Assembly (NCBI RefSeq): GCF_963924675.1
Contig: NC_089238.1
Location: forward strand, 28,191,815 to 28,255,814
Length of the DNA: 64,000 bases
Origin: Phocoena phocoena
Lineage: Eukaryota > Chordata > Mammalia > Artiodactyla > Phocoenidae
Reading direction: 5' to 3'
Under the pieces are notes generated by a model. It was not told where the DNA came from, did not search any database, and saw nothing but the letters and a program-made list of their open reading frames with translations. The stretch's first letter is position 1. Every line of letters starts with the position of its first letter. Positions 10,771 through 22,647 of the stretch are shown here, one piece after another. A program made the translations under genes and the position numbers.

Positions 10771-11954
10771 TTTCACCCAAAATGCCCTTGCCTTTCTTTT
10801 AGGCTCAAAGCATGGAGTCCAACAAGGTCTCCCCTGCCCTGTCTAACACTCTGTTTTCCAAGTGCAATGTGATTTCCCACTTAGGCTGCACAGTCTGTGT
10901 TCCCAGAGAGAAGAACTTTCACACAATAGTGCCTGACCCATGGTGTCTACTACTGCTTTATTCTATTTAACTCAGGCACCAGAGGGGCTCTTTCTCTGAG
11001 CACAGTGGTAAGATTTTCATTGCATTGTCATTGACTTTTGTCTTATATTTATGACCAGGTCTTCAATATCTCCTTTAATTTAAAGAGCAAGGGCTGCTTG
11101 AAAGGCACCAAGGCCAGCTACTCAGTGGACTGTCTCCTGCCACTTCTTTATTGCTTCTTGCATTTTATCCATCCCAACTTCAATTTCTTCTTTGTGCAGT
11201 GTGACCAAAGCCCAAAGGGGATCACAGAACATGAAGAAGTGGTTTCTGGTTAACCCTTCTCTTCAGGGATAATGGCTCAAGAGGTACATAGGACTTTTGT
11301 AGCTCATGGACTATTTTTATTCTTTGCCTTAAGGGTTGTCACAGAAGTTAATAAGGAGTGAGCTTCCCGTGGTCCATTCCAGTAAGACACAAAATTATTT
11401 TGAACTATTTCAATAGCCCAAATCAATTTCTTTAAATTCTAGGCCCCTATTTTTCAACACTTATCTCTTAGACAAGCATTATATATAATTAAGCCGAGCT
11501 CCAGGATCAGACCCGGAAGGAAGAAGAGTCATGTGAGAAATGAGGTTCAGAAACATGGGCTCTTCCTTTTAAAAAAAAAAAAGAAAAAAATCTTCACAAG
11601 AGTGGTCACACTTCTTGCCCTTATCCTCACTCATCTCTACTCTTAAAACTTAAAAGAATACTTTGTAACTTTCTATCATTCTTTTTCCTTCCAAATTTAT
11701 AAGTACCTTCCAGGACAAAGGACAAGTAGTGAAATGTAGCATGCCCACAGAATCATCTGTCCCAAAAGCCATCCCCAGTCAGGTCCCCAAAACATGACTC
11801 ATAGGTTCATATCACTTTTCCAAACAGGGAGAGTTTAGTCTCTAGAAAGAGATCAATTGCATCTAACTGCTTGATTCTAGACAGCATTTCTTCTCCCTCT
11901 TTCCCAAAAAGCTTTTACTAAATAGATGATATATTTTATAATCCATGTCAATTT
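10771..11954. other. unique sequence, nothing recognised
   Basis: About 1.2 kb downstream of the L1 with no recognised interspersed repeat. The longest frame, 71 codons at 11038-11253, has no recognisable domain. Confidence 0.45.
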
Positions 11955-11968
11955 AAAATTAAAGAATT

Positions 11969-12108
11969 TGGGAATTCCCTGGCAGTCCAGTGTTTAGGAC
12001 TCCACACTTTCACTGCCGAGGGCACTTGTTCAATCCCCGGTCAGGAAACTAGGATCCTGCAAGCCGCATGGTGCAGACAAAAATAAATAAATAAATTTTT
12101 ACATGAAT
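11969..12108 (+). mobile_element. tRNA-Glu SINE, CHR-1-like older subfamily
   Basis: The head 'gggaattccctggcagtcca' and 'gttcaatccccggtcagg' differ from the other CHR copies in this window, and the element is only about 140 bp before its A-rich tail. The TSD aaaattaaagaatt is exact at 11955-11968 and 12109-12122. I infer an older CHR/Bov-tA-related subfamily shared more widely among cetartiodactyls. Confidence 0.85.
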
Positions 12109-12139
12109 AAAATTAAAGAATTAATCAATCCTCCTGCCT

Positions 12140-12800
12140 CTCTGTCCAGGGGACTTCTCTTAATCTATTATGTATTATTTAATATAAATTACATGTATTA
12201 TTTTTGTATGTAAATCATGAAGCATACAACAAAATGAAGACCTGTCAACCCATGACCTTATGTACACCACTACTGTTGCGTCTACCTGAGAGCTTCTTCT
12301 CCATCCCAGCTCCCCAATACCTATAGAGGCCCAAGATTTTTCATTGTTTTTTTTTCTTTTAGTTTTTACATGTGTGTCTCCCTAAATATATTGCTTAATT
12401 TTGTTACTCTTTGAATTTTTAAAAAATGACATCATACTATATGATGTCTCCAGTAACCTTCTTTTTCATTCAATTTTATGTTTGTAAGATTCACTCATGG
12501 CTGGTCTATGTGACTGTGATTCATCTAGTTTCTTTTCTGTATAATATTCCATTGTGTAACTATACCCTAATTCACTTAACTATTCTCATATGATGGATAT
12601 TTCGATTGTTTCCAATTTTGGTGGCTCCAAATAGTCTTTTACATGTCTCCTAGTAAAGACATCCAAGGATATCTCTGCAGAACATACCAAGGAATAGAAT
12701 GGTAAATCATAGAGTATGCAAATGTTCAATTCTACAGGAGAGTGACACATTGTTTTCCAAAGTGGTTGTAACAATTTACATCCTCTGCCTCAACTTCTAT
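12140..12800 (-). mobile_element. old L1 fragment (L1M type)
   Basis: Antisense phrases typical of the L1 ORF2 3' end and UTR appear in order: 'tgtataatattccattgtgt', 'ttcgattgtttccaattttg', 'ggaatagaatggtaaatcat' and 'ttttccaaagtggttgtaac'. Divergence is high and no frame is open. It is an ancient mammalian L1 fragment truncated at both ends. Confidence 0.75.
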
Positions 12801-13394
12801 TTCAATCTTGTAGAAGTCTGAGAACAAGACTGAAAGAATGAAACAGGATGAGCAGAGTTTGACATAAGTTGGGAAGGGGTGCAAAAGAAGATTGCACATG
12901 GGGTGATGCCCACACCAGGCAAGCCAGACTAGAATCCTCTTCCTGACTGTGTCTGATCCCTCTGACCCAGCCCAGCCCGCAGCCATAGGCAACCCATAAA
13001 ATCCACCATGGCTTCCTGGTCCTCAGAGCCCTTCCCACCCTTGTCTCATGCCTGCCTTCTTGGCAGGGTCTCCCAGTATCTGTCCTTGGCCTTGGCCCTG
13101 AATATTGTCAGTCTACAAGGACTTCTTGAGCATCTATCACATGCAAGACACTGGAGGTATATGAGGGATACAGCAGGCAAGGGGCTCGCCCTTATATTCT
13201 ATTGGAGGGAAAAGATATAAGTAAACAAAAAGATGAGTCCAGATTATGACTATTGTCCCTTGTCCTATTTGTTTTCTTGATAACAGGTGAAGAGCTTAAG
13301 AAAAGCATTCCAGGCAGAGAGCTGGAAAGTTTGAGTTCTCTAAGGTTGAGCTCATCTCTCAGCATTGCCGAATGAAGCCGTGGCATCAAGGGGA
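12801..13394. other. unique sequence, nothing recognised
   Basis: Mildly GC-richer sequence with overlapping frames on both strands (86 codons minus, 70 codons plus). None shows a domain, and their overlap argues for chance. Confidence 0.4.
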
Positions 13395-13500
13395 GAGCCC
13401 TAAAATGCGAATCATGGTCCAAACCTGCTACTTCTTAATGATGTGACGTATGGACAAGTTGCTTAAGCTGAGTCTCAGATTCTTAGGATGTAAAATGGGA
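13395..13500 (+). repeat. MIR SINE fragment
   Basis: The order 'gtccaaacctgctacttctt', 'gacaagttgcttaagc' and 'tcttaggatgtaaaatggga' matches the core and 3' part of sense MIR. It is close to an antisense MIR downstream. Confidence 0.55.
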
Positions 13501-13539
13501 TGGGCAGTGGGATGGGGGACTTTGAGTACCTGTTGTACA

Positions 13540-13650
13540 TTGGGCACTGTACATATTTCATCTCTTTTAATCCTGAAAGTAACACCATTTTATAGATGGG
13601 AAAGCTGAGGCTGAGAGATATTCAAGGTAACTTTCCCAAGGCCACCATGA
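13540..13650 (-). repeat. MIR SINE fragment
   Basis: 'atttcatctcttttaatcctg', 'ccattttatagatgggaaag' and 'ctttcccaaggccacc' are the antisense MIR landmarks. Confidence 0.6.
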
Positions 13651-14377
13651 TAAGACTCTAACCAAGGTTCTCTAAGACTCTACAGAGCAATGCCTCAGAG
13701 ATATCGTGAGCACTAAGTAAGAGAATGTACGCAAAAACGTTATTGAAGCATTCTTTACAAATGTAAGGTGTAATTACTAATTTTTAATCTTATTTCTAGT
13801 TGCTTGCCCACATACTTTCTGCGTAATGAGCTATTTGCCCTTTCCGAGATGCTTCTTGTACTTCAATGAAGGCCTTTTCTCATATCATTCCTTTTCCCCA
13901 AATACTCTCCCCCATCTTATCTACCAGGTACTCTTTCATTCTATTTTCAAAAAGACTTACTCAGTGATTTCTTCCTTTCCAATTTTTCTTACTCTTGTCC
14001 TGAAAACAAGACTGATTACCACTTCTTCTGGATTCGAACGGTACCTGACACATATAGCATATATATACAGCATTAGCTGTTGACACAGTAATGCATTAAC
14101 GTCCACCCCAAAACTATGTAACTTCAAACAACAGTAATTTTTTCTTGCTCAAAAATCTGGGTGTTGGCTGATCTAGGCTGGGCTCAGCTCCAAACTGAAT
14201 GTTGAGTCCAGATCTACTCCACATAAGTACTGCTTGGAGCTTCTCCAGAGAAGTGAACTCTTTCTCTAGATGAAAGCGCTGTAGAGTCAAATGGCAAAGG
14301 ATATAGCATCAGGGACAGGTGAAGATTTGAGGTCAATAACTCAATCTGTCACACATACATAGTAAAATGTTCATACC
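13651..14377. other. unique sequence, nothing recognised
   Basis: About 730 bp with no repeat I can name. An 85-codon frame (13826-14083) is rich in Phe/Ser/Leu and shows no domain. Confidence 0.4.
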
Positions 14378-14553
14378 ATTCACTCAACAACTTCTTACTG
14401 AGCACCGACTGTGTGCCAGGCACTCTTCTAAGCTCTGTGGACACAGCTGCAAGCAAAACCAGTTAAGGTACCCAACTGAATGGAGCTAACATTCTGCTGG
14501 GAGGGAGCAGACCAACAGACAAGAAAAGTAATTTCAAATAGTGTTCAGTACTG

Positions 14554-14893
14554 GACTTCCCTGGTGGCGCAGTGGTTAAGAATCCTCCTGCCAATGCAGG
14601 GGACACGGGTTCGAGCCCTGGTCCGGGAAGATCTCACGTGTCACAGAGCAACTAAGCCCATGCACCACAACTACTGCCTGTGCTCTAGAGCCCGTGAGCC
14701 ACAACTACTCAGCCCACATGCCACAACTACTGAATCCCGTGCGCCTAGAGCCCACACTCCATGCCAAGAGAAGCCACCGCAATGAGAAGCCTGTGCACCC
14801 CAACGAAGAGTAGCCCCTGCTCGACGCAACTAGAGAAAAGCCCGCACGCAGCAACGAAGACCCAACGCAGCCAAAAATAAATAAATGTAAAAG
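14554..14893 (+). mobile_element. CHR SINE, long form, inserted in L2
   Basis: The 340-bp long form begins 'gacttccctggtggcgcagt' and repeats 'agcccgtgagccacaactac'-type units. It then has 'gagaagccaccgcaatgaga' and 'caacgaagacccaacgcagc' and ends in a taaa-rich tail. The 18-bp TSD aaatagtgttcagtactg is exact (14536-14553 and 14894-14911). Confidence 0.96.
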
Positions 14894-15140
14894 AAATAGT
14901 GTTCAGTACTGTAAATAAAAGCCAGACATATGGTAGAGTAATGAGAACAACAGCAGGAGCAAAGGGGAACACAGATATCTTAGACGGGGTACGTGGCAAT
15001 GTCCTTTCTGAAGAAATGGCTTTGGAACAGATATGAATAGGGAAGCAGAGCTGGTCCCACAAATCATGTGGAAATCTGGGGAAGAGCCTTCAGGCAGAGG
15101 GATGGTTCCTGTGTCTAAGGAGCACAGAGAAGCCAGTGTA

Positions 15141-15510
15141 ATATCAGAATCACCTAGAAGGCTTGTTAAAACACAGATTAATTGGGCTTTCCTGGTGGCG
15201 CAGTGGTTGAGAGTCCGCCTGCCGATGCAGGGGACACGGGTTCGTGCCCCGGTCCGGGAAGATCCCACATGCCGCGGAGCGGCTGGGCCTGTGAGCCATG
15301 GCCGCTGAGCCTGCGCGTCCGGAGCCTGTGCTCCGCAACGGGAGAGGCCACAAGAGTGAGAGGCCCGCGTACCGCAAAAAAAACAACAACACAGATTAGT
15401 GGCCCTCACCCCCAGAGTTTCTCATTCAATAGATCTGGTGTGGGCCCAAGAACTGCATCTCTGACAAGTTCCCAGTGATGTTCATAGTGCATGGACCACT
15501 TCTGAAACTG
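15141..15510 (-). mobile_element. MER5A-like hAT element, inserted in L2
   Basis: 'atatcagaatcacctagaag' and 'gcttgttaaaacacagatta' lie left of a SINE, and 'tcacccccagagtttctcat', 'caagttcccagtgatgttca' and a 3' end near 'tctgaaactg' lie right of it. Together they read as one antisense MER5A, a small nonautonomous hAT-Charlie transposon. L2 sequence resumes directly after it. Confidence 0.85.
15181..15387 (+). mobile_element. CHR SINE, short form, inserted in MER5A
   Basis: Short form with an intact head, middle 'agccatggccgctgagcctg' and A tail. The TSD aacacagatta (15170-15180 and 15388-15398) lies inside MER5A text, proving insertion after the MER5. The copy has many intact CpGs, so it is probably young. 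Confidence 0.96.
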
Positions 15511-15984
15511 TGGTACCTGTATGATCGAGAGAGCGTGGCATAAGATCGGGCCTGTTAGGCCATGCTGGAGAGCTTGAATGTTACAGTGTGCGCAACAGGA
15601 AGCCACTGGAGTACATTAAGCAAGGGAGTGATGTGAGCTGATTTAAGTTGAATAGAGCACTCGGGCTTCTATATGGAGAGGGGGTCACAAGGGACCCAAA
15701 GCAGAAGAAGGAAGTTATTTTCATCATATCATCAGTCCTCCAGGGTTCCTACTTGGGGTGATGGGGCACGTGGCGCTGCCACCAACATAGAGGAGAATCA
15801 TGGAGAGAAGCTTTGGGAAGGAGGTGAGGTCAATTCAGAGACCCCCGTGGGACATCCAAGACCACCATGCTGCACAGCTCTATTTAATGTGAATGGCAGC
15901 CCTGCAGCACAGAAGCATAAAGGGACAAGGTGAACAGGGCCTCTTGAAGTTGTGTAACGTGTCAGCCCTGGAATAGTCTCCTAC

Positions 15985-16075
15985 CACTGAGCTGACATCC
16001 TAGTGAGAGGAGGCGGATGAGAGGCAAGCAAGGTACTTTCAAATGATGCTCAGTACTATGAAGAAAATCAGCTCT
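15985..16075 (-). repeat. L2 fragment
   Basis: 'tgacatcctagtgagaggag' followed by 'actttcaaatgatgctcagt' and 'actatgaagaaaatca' matches antisense L2. It partly repeats the same L2 segment as the larger copy upstream, so it is a separate insertion or duplicate. Confidence 0.6.
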
Positions 16076-16199
16076 CAACTATGTAGATCGAGACCACTCA
16101 TGTGGCTGCTACTCCCGACTACATGGCTGGGGCATCCTGGTGCTGCATTCTTGGAACCTGCTTAGTTAAATAAGATGCACAGAGAATGGGAACTTGCAG

Positions 16200-16455
16200 G
16201 TAATAATAGTAGCTAACATTTACTAGCACCTATGAGGTTCTAAGCACAAAGAGCTCTTTTCGTGTATTATTTCAAATAATAGTCCTATGAGATGTGTATA
16301 ATCATTATCCCCATTTTACAAATGGGAAAATTAAGGCACAGAGTGGTTTAGTAACTTGCTAGAGGGTACACAGCTAGGGAGGGACAAAGCTGGGATTCAA
16401 GACCAAGGAGGCTAAATGCAGAGCTGACTCTTGTACCCACTCAGCTCTACTGGCT
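16200..16455 (-). repeat. MIR SINE, nearly complete
   Basis: Antisense MIR: 'gtagctaacatttactagc', 'ttatccccattttacaaatg', 'aaggcacagagtggttta', 'cacagctagggaggga' and 'gctgggattcaaga', in order over 250 bp. Confidence 0.82.
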
Positions 16456-19400
16456 CTCAGTTACTTGCTAGCACACTCTGTCTGAAGGGGTCTATATCAC
16501 CCTTGTCCCCTGGCCAGACTCCGATATTACCAAGGAGAAAAATCCAGCCTTTCCAAGGCCTATGTGCTTTGCCAATAAGTAGCTAGAACTGTCAGAGTGT
16601 CTGTAGCATTTAAAAAAAAAAAAACAAAACCCATGCCTGAATCTATGTTACAGACATTTTATGCAGAGAAAATATGGATATTTTCTTTTAATAATGTTAC
16701 AGAGAAATAATGAAATGGTAGCATTACAAAAACATAATTAGGTCTTCAAAAAAAATCTCCACTGGAGTCCTATAAAAAGACCACAGGTGTTCGTCATTAT
16801 TTTTTATTTAGCAGACAGTTTTAGCCATTGTTTGTTTTTCCCCCCGTTTATTAAGTTCTGGTATTTTAAGATGATTTGTGTATAATAATATCAATAATTT
16901 CCCGTTTGCCTGTCAGTTGTGAGCTGTTTTAATTACAGATATTCATTTTCACAAGTTAACTTGGTAAACATGCTCATTTGTTATGTTCCCTGTTCATTAA
17001 ATCAGTTAGCACCCCTAGTAACTACGTTAAGTATCTTGCTGTCGGGTTTCAGCAATGGCTGTTCATCGGTTTCCAATACTATTTCTCACAGAGACAGAGA
17101 CTTCCTGAGAGTCCCTTCCCATTGGACTGGAGATGCAGAGTCTTCCATCCACTTAAGGCTTTGTGTATCACAGTCAAAATCATTAATTCAGACTAGAGCG
17201 CGGTACTTGGTAACCAGAGGCGAGATATGAGATAAAGGAAAAAGGACACCCTAATGAGGGAGGATTTGTGTAGACATGTTCAGAGCACACCTGATCATAA
17301 CCCTGTCCTTAGACACCCTCACAATCGACCCCTGCAGAAGGGGAGAGCCTACGCGAACACCGTTGTGCCAGATGACCTGGACCTCTGGCAGCAGTAATTA
17401 TTCCAGGGGGGGACACCAGACAGCATCAGTTGTCTCACTCAAGCCTTTGAAGGAGCAATGTCAGGTTGGAGAAGTAAAATTCAGATAGAATCGGGGCTGA
17501 GTCTCTGTGCCATTACCGCCCCAAAACACACACAAGCGTGGAAAACTATTGAGATGAATGAAGCAGACATTCCTCAGCAAAAGAACTGCAACTCAACACG
17601 CAACCAGAAAAGAAAAAGCGGACAGAAGGAAGGTCTGCTGAAGACTTAGCAGTTCCCAAGAAACCTAGCTACCCAGGTCCTTGAGACTCCTGGGCGTCTT
17701 TACAATAAACTGGTTACTTAGCTAATTTAGTGAGTCTCTGTTGCTTACAACCAAACACCCTTTGATCAGTAAATATTTAAGCATAGTGACTAGGATGATG
17801 GTGGCTCCACTAAAAAGGGTCACGTCTGGTACATTCCAATTTTTCTAGGAAGAAGCCCAAAATACCAGCGCCTAGGTGATTAGACGCTTCGTTCAAATTT
17901 TCCTTTAAGCAAGTGAGGACTACAATTATGCTGACATGCCAAATCAGGACTAAGGGAAGTAAGGGGTTATGAGCTCCCAGTAGCTAAGTCAAAAGGCTCA
18001 AGAGGAATTAGTTTGTCCAAGGTGTGAGTCAGGATGGAGAAACTTGTGTCAAGGCACTCAAGAGTAGATGTTCAAAACAGAATCAAAATTCCATGAATTG
18101 ACCATGGTCAATTCTTTTAACTACTCTACCTTGTTTCTTTTGTGGCCTTGCTGAAATTTCCTAAAAGAGAAAGATCCATTGGTTGTCCCTAGGCAAGCAA
18201 TGATGAGAAACCGAATGAGAAGAAGGTTTGATGTAAGCATGGGGCAATTAAGGAAGATGATATTTAGGCATGCTGATTTTAAGGCAGGCCATCTAGATAG
18301 AGACATCAGACCCTGAGGGACACCATTAATCGTCATAGGGAAAAAGCCACCACATTTAATAAACCCAAACCGATCTGGTAAGGATTCTACAAAAGGCTGC
18401 AAAACTAGTCCCATACTATTTTCTCCAGCATACATGACATTGTCCTATATTTCCTTCTCTAGTTTGCAATTTCAGTTCCTCCCTACTTGGCTCTCCTATC
18501 TGCTCATCATACACCCATCTTTTGGCTTCTCCTATGGGCCCTAGTTATCCCTGGATTTTCCCTCCTTTCAGAGAGAAATCCCTGGGTCAATGCTGGAAAT
18601 ACGTGCTGGAGTTCAGGAGAGAGCTAGGGGTCTCATGCTCCACCCCTGGAGGTAAGAATGGAACACCACCTAAACCACAGGGTCATGGGGGTGCAGGGTA
18701 GGTAGAGAAAGAATTTTGGTCCCAAGGCCCCCAAAGGAGGTGGATGATAATAGGACCTAGAGTTCACGTGAAGGATTATAGCCTTGGAAGAGAAAGAAAC
18801 TTGAAAAGAAGGAGAAATGTCAAGGTAGAGCAGAAGAATGACAAGGGATCTCCTTTTAGAAACTTTCATCTTCCCTGTAAAGTGGAAGTATGGGGCTCAG
18901 AGATAGAATTACAGGCATAAACAGAGTGGGGAATATTTGGAGAAGGCAATGCCTATGTACTTATGAGGCTCACTTTCATGAGTATATGGAGTCATTTTTG
19001 TGCTGGCACTCTGTAGGTTTTATGTACCCTGCATCCATTTTCCTGACTCTGATAATAGCACCTCGTTGTGAGGTGGATGGATGCAGACTTACTGAGACTG
19101 TCGGTCAAAGTGTCCCACCCTCCCCTGCCTAAGGGGTGGCCAGGTGACCCAAGCTAGACCAGTCAGAGGTCTCTCCCTGGAATTTGAATCTTGAGTGTAG
19201 TAACACAGAGACTGAAAACCCTCGGTGCTGATTCATTCAGATGGTGGCTCCTGGAAGGGACTGCCGTTTGGTTCCTGCTCTCCAAAGACAAGCAGAATTC
19301 AGATGCCAGTCTTGTCAGAGGTCTGGTTCTTCAAGTCTTCCTTTAGTTTTGTGAACCACTCACTGCTTTCCAAGAAGTTCCTTTTGTGCTTGCATTGGTC

Positions 19401-19530
19401 AAAACCAGGTTCTGTCGCGTATAACCTACAAACCCCAACCAGGGCATAAGTAAGTATTACCAGTGTTAAATAAAAAGTAAGACTTGGGGGAAAGAATTAA
19501 GAATTCTTAAACCAGGGTTGCCCTCGCAGC
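16456..19530. other. 3-kb repeat-free stretch
   Basis: No interspersed repeat is recognised over about 3.07 kb, unlike the flanks. The part at about 16790-17230 is AT-rich with homeodomain-type TAAT/ATTA words and reads like conserved noncoding DNA. The 104-codon antisense frame (18121-18435) and 103-codon sense frame (16919-17230) have no domain I recognise. Confidence 0.4.
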
Positions 19531-19625
19531 CCTGCCACTGCCACTAAGATGCTGGGCAAGTTTGAGCAATTACCTCAAGCTCACTCAGCTTCATTTTCCA
19601 CATCTATAGCAGAGGTTCAACTATA
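19531..19625 (+). repeat. MIR SINE fragment
   Basis: 'gccactaagatgctgggcaa', 'gagcaattacctcaagct' and 'cagcttcattttccacatct' follow the sense MIR order. The fragment is diverged. Confidence 0.5.
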
Positions 19626-20039
19626 TGCTGCTAAGGTTCTTTTCTGTCTTCGCAGAAGTAGTTTTTCCCACATCTCAAGTGCTTTAAACAGTCTCTGGTC
19701 TCTGCCATCCACTAACGCTGGCCTCAACCATTGGGCTGAAGGGACTTTAAGCAAAGGGAAGAACAGAAACGTTATATAATAATACCATTCCAATAGCCTT
19801 CATTAAAAGAATTCTAAATCCCATGCGATAAGCCAATTTTGCCAAGCAATGTAAGTTTAATCTGATTTCATTATTTTCTCACTCTTTCATTTAGCATCAA
19901 CCAAGTACTTCTTTCATACACTTTACTCTTTTTCAGGGCCTAGAAAAGGAAGTCAGGACACGCTCTCTGTCCTTAAGAAGCTTGAAATTGAATTGACGAG
20001 GTCCATGAAATCCCTAGAGAGTATTTCCAGGAGGGCCAG

Positions 20040-20112
20040 AATCACACACCCAGCACCTAGCAGGTGCCAAGTATCTAGTAAGTAATTAGTAAACATTTGT
20101 TGATTAAATGAG
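20040..20112 (+). repeat. L2 3' end
   Basis: 'cagcacctagcaggtgccaa' followed by 'taaacatttgttgattaaat' and 'gagcga' is the sense L2 terminus. Confidence 0.65.
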
Positions 20113-21489
20113 CGACAACACACATACACATACTGTTATGTAGACTATAACCTTAAGAATTCGGAAGATGAAAAGAAGATGAATATTTCTTTTGTAAAGT
20201 ACATAGAAATTTAACATAGGCTTCAATTCTAAAGATGTTGGTCAAAATAGATCAATTGAAGGACGACTATTTGCATTTCAAAAAAGAATATTCTTAACTT
20301 AAGGGAAATTATTTAAAGGGTCTAGTATGTTTAAAATAGATTTTTCTTTGAATGAGAGTTTAAGAACATTTCTGTAGTAAATGAGGGTAAACCTGAACTT
20401 GACGTACTTAAACATAACTCCATCCAAAAACTTAAGGCCTGTCCCTTAGATGCCAGTGTAATGGAATTTGCCATCCAGCAGTGTTAAGCAAATGGAATTA
20501 AAGCCTCGGGTCCCTCGCCAGGCCTGTCAGCACTTAGAGGTCTGAGTAACACAGGGGACTCTTGTTTCAAGAGGCAAAGTTCAACCTGAAGATCACAATC
20601 CCTTAGGCAGTAACGAGAGCCTTCTGGCATGGCCAAGTGGATGAGACTCGGAAAACCTGAACAGTGAATGCAATAAAATTAAAATGCGAAGGGGGTGAAC
20701 TGCCGTGGCAGCAAGCGTAACCTTCCTGGTGTCTTTAGCGGTGTTAATGGATCTACTTATGGCACAGATGGTGGTTTTCAGAAAAGTCATTTTTTCTCTT
20801 AACAAATTCATGGCTAAACTAAAAAGACCACTATCAACTTCATTATGCTTTCCAATTGACTTGCTTTAAGGGTTATTCTTTTATTACAGCTCTTAAGCTC
20901 CCATTTCTTTTTTAAAGTACTTCTTTTAATACCAATTTTCACAGCACTAAGAAATTTAACACTCCTCAATGGTTATATTAATGGCAAGGAACCATTGCAG
21001 TCTGGATAGAAGCATGAAAGATACTACTATTGGACTGGTCATTTGTTATCTCCTCCACCACAAGTTAGGGACACAGATCCTAGGGGGTGGCCATCAGATT
21101 GCCACTGAGGAAAGTGGTAATGAGAGAAATGTGGTGTCATACCTCCTCAGAGAAAACTTTCTTCCCCGCCAGCAGCACGAGAGTTATGACACACAGCACA
21201 TTCTATATTACTCTTTTCCAACATGATTCTACAATATGTCTCGCCTAGCCAACTGTGTCCAGTTAGATTTTTCAAGTGACCACAGATCTAATTTGGGGTT
21301 GGTCACACGAACAAATCCATAAGCATTTTACAAACATCAACATGAGTAACTGTAACCACAAAGATAAAACAGAGTTTGTATAACGTGGGATCAGCCAGAG
21401 TTCTGCATTAGGAGACAACAAAACAATTTCATTTTTTTCGAAGTGAGAGGCAACCCAAGATATAAAATATCTATAAACAAGATAGTACA
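20113..21489. other. repeat-free stretch, candidate conserved noncoding DNA
   Basis: About 1.4 kb without a recognised repeat. It includes 'gactatttgcatttc', which contains an ATTTGCAT octamer (POU-type site), and a moderately CpG-containing block at about 20400-20800. No frame shows a domain. Confidence 0.35.
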
Positions 21490-21690
21490 ACTAAATAAAA
21501 CACCTGATCTATAGGAAAAGTACCGGTAGAAATACATGAAGATGCCACCAACGGTTGTCCTCTGGTGGTGGAATTATAGGCATGTGCTCACTCACTCCCA
21601 TTTCTCTATTTTTCAATCTTCTTACAATGTGTTTATTTAAATTTATAAGGAAAATTTTAAAATATTTTATCTCAAGTGGAGGAAGAACAG
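21490..21690 (+). mobile_element. old L1 3' end (L1M type)
   Basis: 'ctctggtggtggaattatag' followed by 'ctatttttcaatcttcttac' and 'aatttataaggaaaatttta' resembles the 3' UTR of old mammalian L1s. It is diverged and has no TSD. Confidence 0.5.
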
Positions 21691-22634
21691 GGATCATTCA
21701 CCCAGAGGTTTTAATGATAGGAAATGTGTCTCTAGTGATTTGAATTCCATTTGAAGGCCCCACTTTACCATATGACTTTTGAACAATTCATACCATTGCA
21801 TTGAGAAATCATACTTAGCATCAAAACTGGTCAAAGAAAGGGTCACATGATCCAACCCTGCCTCTTTGCAGATGGAGAAACTGAGGTTTGGAAGTCCCTT
21901 ACCTGGGACAGAGAAACACATTCCTTCCTTCAGCTCCCTCGTCTCTCAACTAGATCATTCCTTTCAAGGTAAATCCTTGCCTGTGGTAGAAAATCTGCAT
22001 GGAATAAAGGAAGGAATAAAAATTTAAGACTCCACTTAGACTTAATCAAGTTTTTTCACTGTATTTTGCCATTTGGTTGAAAAACAGACTCAAATTCAGC
22101 TGCTGGATTAGATTCAGGGAGACAATGTTTCATACTTCTTAATTTATGAGAACTACCATGGCCTCCAAAGCCCTTTTACTTTGAGTCTCACTCCTGAGTC
22201 TAGGGGTTATGTGATGGAGTGTGCAAGTGGCTGCAGTTGTGAGCTCCTGTATCCCTATTTGGCTAAGAAAACTCTGGAATCTGCCTCAACAATATTTTAC
22301 TGTGACATGGTCTGTGCACGGTACAGATGTTACAGGCATATGGAGAAACACAGAGCAGCCTGTGTTATCTGGAAAACAAGAGCTTGAGTGGAACACTCTA
22401 AAATGTTTGCTTGCTTAAACTAATCCTATCCTGGGGTGAGCGGGGGGTGAGTTAACATGTTGGAATATCTGAGGAAAATTAAAGTGCTTTTCAACGAAAG
22501 GTTGAATTTTTTTAAGAAAGTTTGCTTCCGTCTTTTTCTCAGAGACACTCCCCCCTTTGGAAATGGAAAGCAGTTCTTTTTTATTCAACTTGTCTTTAAT
22601 TTTTATCTCATGTGAAGAAAGAACAGTGATCACT
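21691..22634. other. unique sequence, nothing recognised
   Basis: About 940 bp without a recognised repeat or exon. Confidence 0.4.
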
Positions 22635-22647
22635 CACAAAGAGGTTT

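Larger units (their letters stand above)
14378..15720 (-). mobile_element. L2 LINE 3' region, split by later insertions
   Basis: Antisense L2 is readable in four pieces: 'gagcaccgactgtgtgccag' and 'tggagctaacattctgctgg' (14378-14553), 'gaacagatatgaatag' and flanking sequence (14894-15140), then 'gaagccactggagtaca' and 'gggagtgatgtgagctgatt' (15511-15720). The pieces resume in register after a CHR SINE and after a MER5 element that itself holds another CHR. L2 is an ancient mammalian LINE and is inert. Confidence 0.8.

Noticed and set aside
15240..15262. tRNA-like promoter boxes
   Set aside because: These are the tRNA-Glu-derived internal promoter of CHR SINEs. There is no intact cloverleaf, so they are not tRNA genes.
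15150..15478. Long proline/arginine/serine-rich frames on both strands (also at 3092-3555, 4068-4365, 22557-22876, 45777-46138, 54818-55127)
   Set aside because: They fall exactly on CHR SINEs and repeat the same peptide text at every copy. They are translations of the repeat, not genes.
18121..18435. 104-codon antisense frame in the repeat-free island
   Set aside because: I recognise no family and see no supporting splice sites. It is not called as a gene without conservation evidence.
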